Below are positions 9,290-21,771 of a DNA stretch of 64,000 nt, piece after piece. The stretch is from Pyropia yezoensis (Eukaryota > Rhodophyta > Bangiophyceae > Bangiales > Bangiaceae). The notes under the pieces are model-generated. The model made no database searches and was not told the DNA's origin. It saw only the letters and a program-made list of their open reading frames with translations. Each line of letters starts with the position of its first letter. Positions within the stretch are counted from its first letter, which is position 1. Both the position numbers and the translations under genes were made by a program. The DNA lies in the NCBI GenBank assembly GCA_009829735.1, contig CM020619.1, positions 20,713,816 through 20,777,815 of the forward strand, read 5' to 3'.

Positions 9290-11733
9290 CTGTGTGAGGG
9301 CGTAAGCTGTTGTTTGTACCTCTGTTGCGTGTTTTCATGTGTGTGCTTGTCTGTGCTGTGTGCGTGAAGTGGCGGAGGTTTTTTTCAGGCTCTTCCAGAA
9401 AACATTATTCTCCTTCGCCGCCGCCGTCCACGCCGCCGTCCACGTCGCCGCCGCTGTCGTCGAGGCTCCTCACCGTCGTGGTTGCCTCGCCGTCAGTGTC
9501 TAAACCAGGTGGGCGCAGCGGCCGTGGCGGTGGCGGCGGCGGGGGCGGTGAAGTCGGCAGAGCCAAGCAGGTGGGGGGGCGAGTGGGGGTGCTGGAAGGG
9601 CTGCGGAGAGGTAAGGAGGGGGGGCGGGCCATCCCGCCCCCCGCCCCCTCACTCGTCACCGTCCCCTTCAGGGCCGCCGCCGGCGCCGCCGCCACCGCCA
9701 TCGTGGACACCTTCGCCGCCGGGGCGGCCACCCCCGCCATCGCCCACCTATGGCTTTTCGCCGCCGTCGCCGCCGCCGCCACCACGAACCCCGCCACGGA
9801 CGGCAGGAGGCACGGCCGGCACTGCCTGCGGTCGTGGCCATGCCTCGCCCGCCTGCCTGCGCGGCGGCGTGGCCGCCCTGAGACGCCTGGTGGCGGACCC
9901 CCGGCCCCCGCCTGCCGACGACGACGGCGGCGGCAGCAGCGCCCGCGACCGTGCAAGCGTGCTGTGGTCGCTCCCGCCGCCCGTTGGGGCCAGCGTGGCC
10001 CCGCCCGACGCGTCGGCGCTGCTCCAGCTGCTGCGTCTTGACGGCACGCCGTCGCCCTTGCCGCCGGTAGGGGGCGGCGTCGGTCGCGGCGCCGGCGAGT
10101 CGGACGTCCCACCACCCACGCGTGCCCGGAGAGCGCCGCCGGGAGGGTGAGGGGGGGCCGTCGCCTCCAATGACGCCGCCGCGGCCGCCGCCGAGCGGCC
10201 GCCGTCAACGTGGGCGGTGAAGGCCGTCTAAACGGCCCTGGCGGCGACTGCGCTGCCGCCCACAAACAGGACACCAATGACGCTGCCGACGGCGTCCCTC
10301 GCGCCCACCCCCCCGAGGGACGATGGGGTCCCCCCCGCCCCCATAATACTACGCCGGCGACCGTCCGCGCCGGTCGCAAAGACACGAGTCGGCCAGCAAC
10401 CCCCCAGCCCCCCACCGGGTAATCGCGCTTAACGCGTCGGGCGGCGGCGACCATGACGCAGCGACCACAGGCGCCAGGGTATGCACGGTCGCCGTCGGCG
10501 GCGGCGGGGACGGCCTAGGCGGCGGCGGCGGCGGCGGCGGCGGTGGCAGCTGCGTCACCACCAGTTCTGGGACAGAGGTTGCGGCTGCCGCCCGTGCCGT
10601 CGCAACTGCCACCTCCGCTGTCGCCGCCCCCGCAGCCGTCGCTCCTGGCTGCGGCGCCGGCGGAAGCGCTGGCAGCAGCGCCCAAGATGACAGCGCGCCA
10701 GACACCCCGCTGCCGCTGCCGCCGCCGCCGCCGCCGCCGCCGCAGCCGCCGCCGCCGCGGTCGTCCCCGCCAACCGACGGTGACCTCGCCGGCACCACCG
10801 AGGCAGAGGTTTTCTCTGCGGCGGCGGCGGCGGCCGAAGCGGCCTGCAGCAGCTACCGCCATGGCCGCCAGCGCCGCGGGAGCGCTCACGGCGGCGACCT
10901 TGGTAGCCGTTCGGGCCATCGCTGCCGTAACTGGTCCTGACTCCCACGTCGGCAACGCGGGCCGCCTGCCAACCATCGACGGCGGCGGCGTTGGGGGCGG
11001 CCGCTGCGGCAAGGACGCGGGCTTGGGCGTTGGCGAGAACACCACCGGCCCTGCTGTGCGGGCCGCCTGAAGAGCGGCCGCCCCTTCCGGCGCGCTCAGG
11101 CGGTCGCTGTCGCTCACTGGCGCCACTGCGGCGGTGGCCGCCGCCGCCGCGGCTGCCGACGCGGCCGCACGCAGGCGCGACACAACCGCGTCAGCCGCTT
11201 CGCCAATGGGACTGCCCGACCCATTGTTCGCGTGCGCGTTGCGCTACACGAGCCGCAGGTCCGATAGGAGGGCGAGGAAGCAGCGGTAGTGCCCTCCGCA
11301 GGCGCGCGCAACAACGCTTCCCAGGTCCAGCGGGCACACCACCGTGTGAATTAAGTGGGGCAGCCGCGCCAGCGCCGCATGCGGGTCAGGTTAACCACGC
11401 GACGCGGTCCGACCAGGCTGCGCCCGCGGCGCCACTGCGGGAGGCCTCAAAGGCTGTCGCGACGGCGGCGAGGCTCGCCGCCTCGACCGCCGACAGGCTG
11501 CCGCCGCCGCCGCTGCCACAGACGCCATCGCCGCGCCAAGCACCCGCCACCGTTGCTAAATCGATGGCGGCGGCAGCGGCGCCCGTAGCGGCGGCCGGCG
11601 GGAACAGCGGCTCGAGCGCCCACGCCGACACGGCCTCGACGGCGTCACCTTCTTCCTACCAGAACACCTCCACAGCTTTTCACGGGGCCGCCCCTTGGGC
11701 GGCCCGCCGCAACGAGCGGATGACGCCCACTTA
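9290..11733. other. Extremely GC-rich block, no defined gene
   Basis: GCC/GGC trinucleotide-rich sequence in which long frames are open on both strands at once (for example minus 9405-10454 and plus 9310-10041), producing Ala/Gly/Pro/Arg-rich conceptual proteins. Without transcripts I cannot tell coding from composition. (GCC)n runs near 10520-10550 and 10715-10760 are microsatellite-like. Confidence 0.45.
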
Positions 11734-12870
11734 GTAGCGGCTGTTGCGGACCTCATCCAGAAAAAGCATTCGGAAGCGGTCCCCGGCACGCCACGGAGCG
11801 GCCAGCGCGGCGGCCAACCCGGAGAACAGCACCAGGCGATCAGCTCAGAGACGAGGAAGTAGTCTAGGCAGTGCGTGGCGAGGCCCCGGTAATCGCCGCC
11901 CCGAAACGCGGCGGCCTCTTCGCGCTCCGCCGCTGCCGCCGACGGCGCGCCGCTTTCGATGGGTGGGAGCGCCCGCAGCAGCAGCTGCGCAATCACCGCC
12001 AGCGTCGGCGGCCGCGGCAGGACCGCCACCATTGCCGCCGATCCTTCCGCGGGGGCCACCCGCCGCCGCCGCCGGTCTGGCGCGGCACGGCCGCCGCCGC
12101 CGTTGCCGCCGCCCACTGAGGGGGCGGCCGGGGGGTCTGCCGCATCGACGCACGCGGTCTGGCCACGCGTCGGGACAACCGCCGCGGCGGCCGCCGCCGC
12201 CAAGACAGCCGCGGCCGTCGCTGCCGCCGCTGTTGTCGCTTCAGCCGCCGCTGCCGCGGCCGCCACGGCCTTGGCATTGACCGACGCCCGCCGGGCCCCC
12301 CCCTCCCCTGCTGCCGACCGCGGCGGCAGCGGCGGCGTGAGCGTCGTCGCCCCTCGCCGGCCAGTTGCGCGAAGGACGTACCGCACGCCCACCACCCGGA
12401 AGCGGTAGTCGGTGTCGTCACCGTCCGACGCAGCCGCCCCTGCCGCAACAGCCGCTGCACTCGCCGCTGCCCCCGCAGCTGCCCCCCCCGCCGCCAAAGC
12501 CGACGCCCTCGCCCCAACCGCTGACGCCGTGGTGGCGATGGCGGCGGCGGCGGCGACGGGGGCGGCGGCGGCACTGCCGTCGAAGAGGATCAACGGGGGC
12601 AGCGACGCCCCCCCCCCACTTCCCAAGGCCGTGGCGGCGCGAGTCAGGGGCGCCGGCGCCAGCGCGTCGACACCCTGCCGCCGCGCCACATTTTTTTTCT
12701 CGCCCGGTGGCCAGCGGGAACGTAGGTGACCGCATTAAGCAGGGCATGCATGTACGCGCCCCAAGCAGCAGCGGCGGCCTCGGCGGCGGCAGTGGCCGTG
12801 GTGGTGGTGGGGGTGGGGGGCGTGACCACGCAGAGGTGGCCCAAGGAAAGGGCGATCAGCAGGGGGGGGA
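11734..12870 (-). CDS. Unidentified minus-strand gene with frame breaks
   Basis: Coding-like minus-strand blocks follow one another. (1) About 12870-12700 ends W-G-A-Y-M-H-A-L-L-N-A-V-T-Y-V-P-A-G-H-R. (2) 12689-11850 includes P-P-L-I-L-F-D-G, D-T-D-Y-R-F-R-V-V-G-V-R-Y-V-L-R-A and T-H-C-L-D-Y-F-L-V-S-E. (3) 11845-11734 has R-F-R-M-L-F-L-D-E-V-R-N-S-R-Y then stop. Third-position GC is near total while second positions vary, as expected for real coding. The change from block 1 to 2 falls at the T8 run 12691-12698, and from 2 to 3 near 11845 by one base. Ala-rich inserts separate conserved-looking pieces. I do not recognise the family. Confidence 0.45.
12691..12698. repeat. T8 homopolymer at a frame change
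   Basis: Eight T's lie where the minus-strand coding frame jumps. A one-base length error here would explain the break. Confidence 0.6.
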
Positions 12871-14738
12871 GCGCAGGCCGTCACCATGCAGCCGCCGCGC
12901 CGACCGCCACGCCGCGTGAAGAAGGCGGATGGGGGGCAACGTAAACGAACGGAGGCGAGGGTGGTCGCTGCGGGCACCCCCTCCGACAGCGCCGCCACCG
13001 CCGACGCTGCTGCCACCACCACCAACGGCGAGCCCCCCTGCCGGGATGACACTCGCGCAGCCGGCCTTGCCGCCACGACCAGCCGCCGCCACAAACACCG
13101 CCGCCGCCGCTGCCGCCGCCCCCGCGCGCGCCCCCTACCCCCCCGCAGCGGGCGGACGGTCGCCGCCAGTCACGCGAGGTGGCACAGACCACCTTTTCTC
13201 TCCCCACCACCCCCCCTCCGCCAACCGCCGCCGCGGTTGTCGCCGCCACAGCCCGACGCGCGGCGGCGTGGCGTGCCCCCGCGACTGACGGCGAGAAGGC
13301 AACTTTAGGCCGCTTGGCCGCTCGTAGAAGGCGCCGCAGCCGCCTCGCTGTCGCCGCGGCCACCGCCACCACCGCCGCGCGACAGCTCCCGCCCTACGCC
13401 ACTGGGCGGCGCTGGCGCAGTCGCTGACTTAGCCGTGCCGCCGACGTCAACACCACTGCCACCGGCGCAGGCGTCGACGGCTGCCGATAAAGCGGCGCCA
13501 CGCGGCGCCCCCACCGAGCCGCCCGCGGGAGAGCCGCGTAAGCGATCGGCACCGCGCGCCAGACGCGTGGGGGGCAGTTCGACCCCCACCATCACCGCCA
13601 CCGCCGCCGCAACCGCCCACGTCACCCGGGCGGCTACCGTGGCAGCCACCGCCAACCCGGCCGCCGCCGCCTTCGCCGCTGACAGCGCCGGGCGAACCAC
13701 CACGCCCCCGTGCTTCTCCGCCTGCCGCCGCGGCCGACGAGCGCGCTCCAGCGGCTGAGTAGAGCCGGACGGCACCGCTGGCGGGCAAGGGAGACCGCGG
13801 AGCAATGACTGCGTACGCCCCACTTCCCCGGCCCTCCACCACGCCGCTCGCCGCGCCGCTGTGGCTAGTGCGTGCAGCGTCGCCACCGCCGCCGCCTTTG
13901 CCGCCGCCGCTACCGCCGCCCGAGGGGCGGCGGCGCAGGGTGCCCCCTTCAACACCGCCACCGCGGCGGCCGCCACCCACAGTGGACACGTCCGTTGCGG
14001 CGACAGCGGCGTCGGCAACAGGGCCGCCACCACGACCTCCACCGCTGCCGGCGCCGACCACCCCCCCCCTCGCCGAACCGCTGCTCCGCCTGCCGCCGCG
14101 CGGGGGGTCACCCGCTGGAGTGCGGCCTTCGTCTGAGCTCCCCGCCGTACCCGTGTCCCACACCGCCAACGTGCGCCGGGTGCTGGACCGCAGCCGCCGC
14201 TGCGACTGCTGCCGCTTCTCTGACGCAAACCACGCGCTCTTGCGAGGGGGGATGCCGCCGCCGCCATCATCTCCTCCTCCGCCACCGACGCTAACGACGC
14301 CATCCCCGACACCCGCACGGCGGCCTTCTGCGACCGTCGACGTCGCCGTCGCCGCCACGGCTGCCACCCTCATCTCCACTTCCACCATTAACGCCAACGA
14401 CACGGTCTCCACCAATCCCCACAGCCCTGGCCGCTGTCGTGTACCGCGCCGTGCGCAACGACCCCTCCGACGGCAGCCCTTGTTTGTCCTGAAGCCCATT
14501 GTGGACTGGTAGGCGCCGCCGCCGCCGCCGCCGCGGCCGTCGTCGCGGCCGCTGTCACGGCCGCCACTGCCGCTGCTGCCACCCCGCCCTCCATCCCCCC
14601 CCCCCATCCCCGGGCGCCAACACGCCAACGCTAAATCCGCGGCCCGTCGGGGCCCCACCGGCAGCTGCTCTCCTCGACCGCAATGTGCTGCGACGCCGGC
14701 CGGCCGCGGCTATTGTGCACGGCGGTGGGCGCGCGGGA
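12871..14738. other. GC-rich block flanking element A
   Basis: Frames are open on both strands (minus 13305-14318 and 13447-14658; plus 13805-14512). All are Ala/Gly/Pro/Ser-rich. Part may be the upstream portion of the minus-strand gene at 11.7-12.9 kb, but no motif decides it. The homology of element A to element B begins abruptly at about 14739. Confidence 0.4.
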
Positions 14739-14768
14739 GTTGGCCGCCCCTGCTACCCTGGTTTCACC

Positions 14769-17195
14769 ATGTCGGATTCCCCAGGTACCCGGGGGCGAGG
14801 ACGACCTTCTGCTTGAGGAGGAGGAATAGGTGATGGTGGACGACGTTCCCGTCTCTGCCACCGCCGCCGGGTGCTTCTTAGCGAGCTCGTCGGAGGACGA
14901 GGACGACCGGGTGACCGTTCGTGTGGCCCCAGAAGGCGCGCCGGGCGGGTTGTCGTCCGTGTGTAGCGGCACGACGGCTCCGTCGGGTGGCGGACAACCG
15001 CGTGCAGCGGTGGCCTCTACCGCTACTCCTCCGGCGGCCCGGATGGCTTCTGTCGCCGGTGCCGGCGAGGCTCTACCTCAAGACGGTGTCGCCGGCGTGG
15101 CGGATGGCAGTGGCGGCACCCCGGCCGGTTCGACGGGTCAAAACGGCGCGAGTGCCCGCCCGGTTGGTGTGTCCGCTGCGGCGGGTAGCGGGTCTACCCG
15201 TGCTGCACCCGTGGTACCCTCGCCGGCCCGGGTGGCGGCGATGCTCTGCCCGCGGTGCCGCGGACGCGTGATGGTCAAGAGTTATCTACCCCGATGGCAG
15301 TGGACTCCGGGAGCTACTCCGGGCGGGCGCCCGCCCTTCTTCTTCCTCCTCGACCTCGTGCACCTTCGGCGCCGGCTTATCTGCCGGTGGGGCATCCCCC
15401 GGCGCCCCCGATTCTTCCTGGTCCTGCCCGGGTTGCCCCGTTTGGTGGCGGCGTCGCCGTGGCGGCAGGTCAACCCGCCATGTAGATGTCCGACTTGGTG
15501 GCTCGGGTTCGAGGCATGACTGTGCAAGAGTCAATGGAGTCCGCTGGGCGGATGAGGATGGACTTCCACCCATGGCGTCTCTCTGGAGGGACTTCCCGCC
15601 GCGTCAGGGTGGACCCGAGTTGGGAGCGGGAGTTGGTGCGGCTGGTTAACCAGCCGAACGCGGTGCGGGTGGAACACCATTGGATCCTGAGTCAGCCGGA
15701 CGACCGGCATGCGCAGCTCTGGCGCACCCGGGTGGGACGGGGTGAGGTCTACCTCGACCCCGCCTTCGGGGTATGCGACCTGATTGCCCCCGCGTTGCCG
15801 CCGGAGATTGACTACCCGGCTAGTGCTCGGAGGGTTGCGGCGGCGGTGGCTCCTGTGGCGTTTGGGCAGACGGTGGGCGATACCGGCCGGTATCCCGGGT
15901 TTGAGAACTTCCCGGGGGTATCCCAGTATCTGTCGTTGACGGCTCCCTACCCGCCTATGGCGGGTTTGAAGTCGGCGTCGAGCTGGCGACGTAACCATGG
16001 TATCATGGCGGATGCGTTCCGCACCGATATAAAGTGTGCGTTGCACACCGGTAACGGTCGTGCGCCGGTATACACTCCCGTGCGCCCGCCTCTGTGGCAG
16101 GAGGGGTGGGAACCCGCCCCTGCTTTCCGGTTTGACACCGGCTCCTGTCCCCGATACTTCGGAAGTGTGTTGGCCTCCCGGCCGGTCCACCCGTTGCAGG
16201 GGACCTTCACCCTTGAGGTTACCCTCGGGCAGGCTTCCTCCTTCTTGCTGTCCGTCCGCCGGCAGGGGCGCCTGTTTCATCTTCCGACGGGTGTCCGTCG
16301 GCACATCGCGCAGTTGGGCGTGGACCTGATAGCCGCCAAGACCGGGTTGGCCCGGGAGTTCGAGGCACTGCTGGCTGTTCACGATGCCGTGAACTGGGCT
16401 GGGGTGTTGGCCCTTCCCCCGTACCGGGATCCGCAGGCTGGGGCTGCCCCCTTGCCTCGTCACTCGTTGCGTATTCGGCGTACTCAGCCGGGTGAACCCA
16501 ATTGCCATGGGTGGGCGTCCACCGAGGCTGTAGCCGACCTGGGTATTCCCATGGTTATCCATGACCCTCTTCAGGTCCTTGCCCCGTGGTTCGGTAACCC
16601 GATACCAGTCGGGGTTGGCCGTCGTCCCCAAGAGTAGGACTCTACGGCTGGGGAGCGTGAGGTTTCTCGTCGTCGGGCCGAGCCCCGCCGGGTTTACGGT
16701 GTAGCCCTTTCAGTGGGGTCCTACCGGGCCTCATATCAGGCGCCACCGGCTCCGGTGGTGGCCGTGTCGCCTCCTGTGGCTCCTCTGGCTGCGCCAGTGT
16801 CACCGCCCGCCCCTGTCATGCATGACGGGGGTCCCCGTCTCCGGTATGAGGGCGTTGACGCCCTTGTTGCCCGCGCAATGCGGGAGGGTCTCTCTGTTAG
16901 CTGGGGGGATCTCCCCCCAGGTGCTGCGCTGGTTGGGTCAGCGCGTTGCTTCGGTGGTGTGCTTGACCGCCTCCAGACAGCTCTGGATGACGTGGAGGCT
17001 GGCCGCAGCACCCTCCTCGAGCTATGCACCGAGGTAACTCGGGTGATTGACCGTCGTGAGATTGCCGACCGGTGGAGCACGGAGGTATACGCGCTTACGC
17101 GTGAGTGGCCTCCCTCGGGCAGTGGGTCTACCCACTTAGAAGTGCTATTGTTTGTGAGGGGGAGGGCCCCGGTAACCCTTATGGTGGCCGGGTAG
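14769..17195 (+). pseudogene. Accessory gene of element A, antisense to gag-pol, frame-broken
   Basis: Plus-strand gene between the end of pol and the lost 3' LTR. The ATG at 14769 aligns with the ATG of the B copy (32385), but a one-base insertion soon after ends that frame at 14816. Coding resumes in 14830-15519, shifts again near 15486-15519, then runs 15486-16637 (383 residues). A TAG at 16635-16637 is followed in the same frame by 25 open codons and the 160-residue block 16713-17195. Central motifs such as S-W-E-R-E-L-V-R-L-V-N-Q-P and F-D-T-G-S-C-P-R-Y-F-G are kept between A and B. No known domain is recognised. Its TATA-bearing promoter, present in B, is missing here. Confidence 0.7.
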
Positions 17196-17587
17196 TAGTG
17201 AGTATGAACTCATCCCCCGCTGTGGCGTTTGCATGATACCAATGCCTGCCATTGGGGAGTACCCCGTTTGACTTAGTCGTGGCTTGCCTCGGTTCTTTTC
17301 CGCCTCCCCCAACCCATCCTGGTTGGTTATTACTCATGAAGGTCAACCTTCTGGTCCGTCACTTGCCTCCTGGCTGAAGGTTTACCTTGGTGTAAGCCTT
17401 AGGATACTTGGAGATTATCGGAGTTGGTCATCTCCTTCAAGTAAACTTGTTAAAGTCGGTAGCCTACTTAGTTTGCCTAAGTCCGCTCCAACTTAGTGAA
17501 CCTAAGTCTTGCCGAGTCCATGTGACACCCTACTCAGTAGGTATAAGCCTCACCCCCCAACAGCCGAAGTCGGTGTCGGTTGGGCTG
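17196..17587. other. Element A: spacer between convergent accessory gene and pol
   Basis: Non-coding 0.4 kb, well conserved with 34749-35196 of element B. It must hold the 3' ends of both convergent transcripts. No clear terminator was identified. Confidence 0.6.
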
Positions 17588-20500
17588 TTACAGTAGGCGT
17601 CGTCGCCTCATGTAAGGCATGAGGAGTTGGCGGGGTACATTCGCCGCCTGTTCCCAGGTGGGTGAGTCGTATCCGACCCACATAACCTTGACGTACCAGG
17701 GTCCTGGTAGGTCCGGGTCGGTCTGTCCGACCACGCTCTCTACTTGGTATGGAATCCCATCCGGTCCCACCGGGTCATCTGACCGGTGGGTTGTAAGAGC
17801 TTCATGTAGCAACCCAGCCGGTACCGGCTGAGGCTGTTCCGGCTTCGGAGCAGGTGTCACATCGTTGAGGTTGATGCGTTGTATCTCCGTATCGGAGTGC
17901 AGTATGACAGAGTGATCATCTCTGTGTAAGATCTGGTACGGTCCCTTGACCGGTTGCATAAGCTTGTTCCCTCGGAACTTCTGGTGTCTGATGTAGACCC
18001 AGTCACCTGTCATCAGGGTAGCGTTGCGCACCCGTAACCGGGCGTCAAAGATCTTCTTGTATCGAAGTTGTGTACGGTCAAGGGCACCCTTGAGCTTGGG
18101 TATCATCCACGATAGCTGGGCCAACCAAGCTAGGTGGATGCGTTCGGCCGGTCGGCCCTTCGGTGTATCATACCGAGTGCACCTGCCAGGTGGCAGCGTC
18201 AGGTTACCGACCCCTAGTGGCATGACCCACTCCAGTGGGGCGATGTTTGTGCTCCGATGTGGCCTGGCATTGTATGCCAGGGTCAATACGGACAGAAGCC
18301 TGTCCCAAGTGTTCGTGTGCTCGGCCACGTAGCATTGGAGCATCTTGACGATAGTGCGGTTGAACCGCTCCACTTGCCCGTTGGACTGCGGGTGGTAGTC
18401 GGATGCCCGACGGGGTTCGATACCAAACATGCCCAGGACCTTAGTGCAGAATGCTGACGTAAGGTTTGCTCCGTTGTCAGAGAGGAGTTGCTTCATTACT
18501 CCGTATGCACTGATCCAGTGGTCAACCACTGCGTTCATGATGGTATATGCCGTGTCATTCGGGATGGCTGCCGCTCGTGACAGCTTAGTGAATCGGTCTG
18601 ACATGACTAGGATGTACCTGTTCCCTTCTTCCGTTACAGGAAGCGGCCCGAGTACGTCGATAGCGACCTGCTCGTTGGGCCCATCAGGTGGGAACAGTTT
18701 CATTGCAGACGCCTGCCTATGTAGACTCATGCGGTTATGTGCACAGGGGTGGCATCCCCTTACGTGGTCGACCACGTCGACGGCCATTGCTGGCCAGTAG
18801 AAGAACCTTCGCATTGCTGCGAGCATACGTGAACCCCCCGGGTGTCCGGCTGTAGGGTTCTCGTGTTCTCGTTCCATGACGGCTTGCCGCAAGGACACGG
18901 GAACCTCGACTTGATGTCGTCCATCGGCGGGTGCCCGCCGGTATAGTCCGTCTCCATTCTCGGAGAAGATGCCGGCCGTACCGGCCAGGAGGTTAGCGCG
19001 ATGGCGTCTACAGTCGTCGTCATTGGCTTGTGCCTCGCGGAAGTCCGCGTGAGTCAGTGGGCATGCTCGGTGTGCCATGGCATGGTCAACCATACCTTGG
19101 GTGGCGTTACCCACCATGCAGACCGGTACCACCGGGATGTCCTCGTCCACCTGTCGGGTATCCCCGCTCGGGGTGCCGAGTCGAGACAGCGCGTCTCCGA
19201 GGTGGTGGGTTGACCCAGCCTTATACACGGTGCGGTAGTCGTGCTCGGCCATCTTCAGCCTCCATCGGGCTAGCCTCCCATGGCTATCGGAATCCTTGTC
19301 ACCAAGGTTGAGGAGCCATCGTAGGGGTTCGTGGTCGGACCTCACGATGAACCTGGAGCCCTCCAGGTATGGACGGAGCAGTTGCACTGCCCATATATCC
19401 CCGAGGCACTCACGCTCGGTGGCACTATAGTTACGCTCAGCCGGGTTGAGTGTCCGGCTGAAGTACCCTACCGGACGTAGGTCCGAAATAACGTTATCGG
19501 AACCGATCAACGTCTCTCCCTGTAACAGGGTGCATCCCACTTGGGTATCGCATGCATCGACATCGATAACGAAGGTACCCCGTCTGTGCGGTAACGCCAG
19601 GACGGGTGGGGATAGTAGGGCTCGCTTCAGCGACTCGAATGCCTCCTCTTCGCTAGGCGAAGGGGGTTGGAGTACCTTGGGCGAGGTAATGCTCGTAAGA
19701 ACCGTGAACGGTTTAGCTATCCGAGCGAAGTCCTTGACGAACCGTCGGTATACGTTGCACATTCCCAGGAAGCTCTTGAGCTGCGTCTGGGTGTTAGGGA
19801 ACCGGGCATCCCGGAGTGCCCGGGTATTGGCTTCGAGTACCCCTAGTTTACCAGGGGTTATCTGGTGGCCCAGGTACTCGACCGTCTGTTGGAAGAAGGC
19901 GCACTTCTTCAGACGCAGGGTTACCCCGGCGTTCCGCAAGAGTGTGAGTACCTCGTCAACATGTTGCACATGGTCATCCATGTTACGCGAGAAGACGATG
20001 ACGTCATCGAGGTACACTAGGCAGTTACGCCACTTCACCCCCGACAGTATAATGTCGATAGCTCGCTGGAATGTAGCGGGGGCGTTGGACAATCCGAAGG
20101 GCGTCCTTAGGAACTCGTACACTCCACTGTGACAGACGAACGCCGTCTTGGGGATATCCTCGTCCGCCACTGGGATCTGCCAGTATCCGGCATTGCAATC
20201 GATGGTGGTAAACACCGTAGCTTCCCCCAGGGAGTCGATGCATTCATCCATCCTTGGTAAAGGTATGAGTCTTTCTTGGTAACCAAGTTGAGGCGTCGAT
20301 AATCGATGCAAAACCGAGGGGTTTGATCCTTCTTCGGTACGATAACGACTGGGGCACCCCATTCCGACATCGAAGGTCGTAGCACCTTCGCTTCGCTCAT
20401 CCTCTTCACTTCTCCATCAACGATCTCTCGTTGCATAGGTCCCGCTCGGTGCGGTTGTGACCGGGCGGGGCGTGCGCCTGGTACCAGGTCTATACGTTGT

Positions 20501-21771
20501 TGGGTTGCCCCAATGGTACCCAAGGCCCCGCCGGTCCACATGACGTCATGCTTTCTTAGCATCCGCCGTACCCCTTCGGCTACCGAAGGGGGAAGGTGGT
20601 CGAGGTCAGTCTCGGCCAGGGCCTTCAGTGCTTCTTGGTCCTTTGCCGGCATGTCCGCCGAAGGCGCCGATAGGTTAGGCTTCCCGTCATCGGGTTGCTG
20701 TCGCTCGGTGGTCTCGGCGACCGCTAGCACCTCAAGTGGTTCCACTTGACCTTCCTTATCAGGGGTAAGGATATCTCCTTCGTAGAGCTTGGAAATCCCG
20801 AGGATAGTTCCCTTCGGGAGGGTGACTGCCTTACGGCGATAGTTCGCCATCACTAGGAGGGACGACCCCCCTACTGGGAGGTCTATGAGACCGTTGGCCA
20901 TGGTCAACCCATGGCGCTTGTACGTCCGCAGGTTGGACCGGACTCTGCAGATCCCTGCGAGGTCGCAGTTAACCGGGAGGACGGTCTCCGATAACGGCTC
21001 AAAGCGAGCTCGCTTGGCCAACCGAAGTGTCCTCCGCTCGACGCTTGCGTATACCTCAGCCACGTTAACGTGGCTCCCTTGTAGCGTCAGGTCCCTGACG
21101 ATAGCTGTCTGTCCTCTCTTCGTCCCTTCGGCCTCTTGCAGCTCGACGGTCCTCCGGCCTGGCAGGATTGCATCCACGTGAACGTTGATGAAGGTGCACC
21201 CCAATATGCCGGGCACCGATAGGGTCTCACACACCAGGAAGTCAACTTCCGTAGTGAGCTCCCCGATGGTGAACCGCAGCGACATCGCTGCGGTCGTACC
21301 AATGAGGCGACCATTCGCGTTCTTGATGGTGGGTCCCCGAGTCACTCTGACTCGCGAAAGCCACTTGTCCGGGAGGGTATCCTTCCGGATAAGGTTGGGT
21401 CCAGCCCCTGTATCCAGTACAGGATAGTACGATCGTGTCGACTGGGGGTCAACCCCCAGTGTGGCTGATACCTTGAAGTTCTCCAGGGTAAACAGCACAT
21501 GTCCTACACCGATATCCGGTGTTCCTCGGGCATCCTGAACAGGGCCCTTGTCTGGTTCCATGTGACGGGGCTTCCTGTCCTCTCCTCCCAACATTGGTGG
21601 TTGGTCATCAATCCCCTGACGCCGTGTCGTCGGGGCCGGAAGGTGTACCCGGGGGTCGATGCGGCAACGGCTCAACGGCGCTCTCCGTGGGGCTTTCCCC
21701 GCGGCAGTCCGAGGTGGCTTGCTAGGGTTACCCCAGCGACCCCGTGTCGTCCTTCCTCTTACTCGTTTCCC
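17588..21771 (-). pseudogene. pol: pol of element A: protease, RT, RNase H, integrase, chromodomain
   Basis: In -1 frame to gag. Protease motif V-L-D-T-G-A lies near 21410. After a linker, RT begins F-C-I-D-Y-R-R-L-N; a one-base deletion near 20260, relative to B, throws the frame off just after K-K-D-S-Y. The second frame (17588-20362, 924 codons) has RT Y-L-D-D (residues 117-120), RNase H with D268 and a D-H-E-P-L-R block near 343, integrase zinc finger H500, H507, C537, C540, and catalytic D569, D629, E665. The C-terminal 50 residues, Y-Q-V-E-S-V-V through V-K-V-M-W-V-G-Y and T-W-E-Q, match a chromodomain. Apart from the frameshift this copy is the best-preserved pol in the window. Confidence 0.93.

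Noticed and set aside
9405-10454. 349-codon minus ORF as a gene
   Set aside because: Opposite and overlapping frames are equally open; composition alone explains it, and there are no motifs.
15531-16631. 366-codon minus frame opposite the element A accessory gene
   Set aside because: Mirror of the same shadow frame in B; no independent support.
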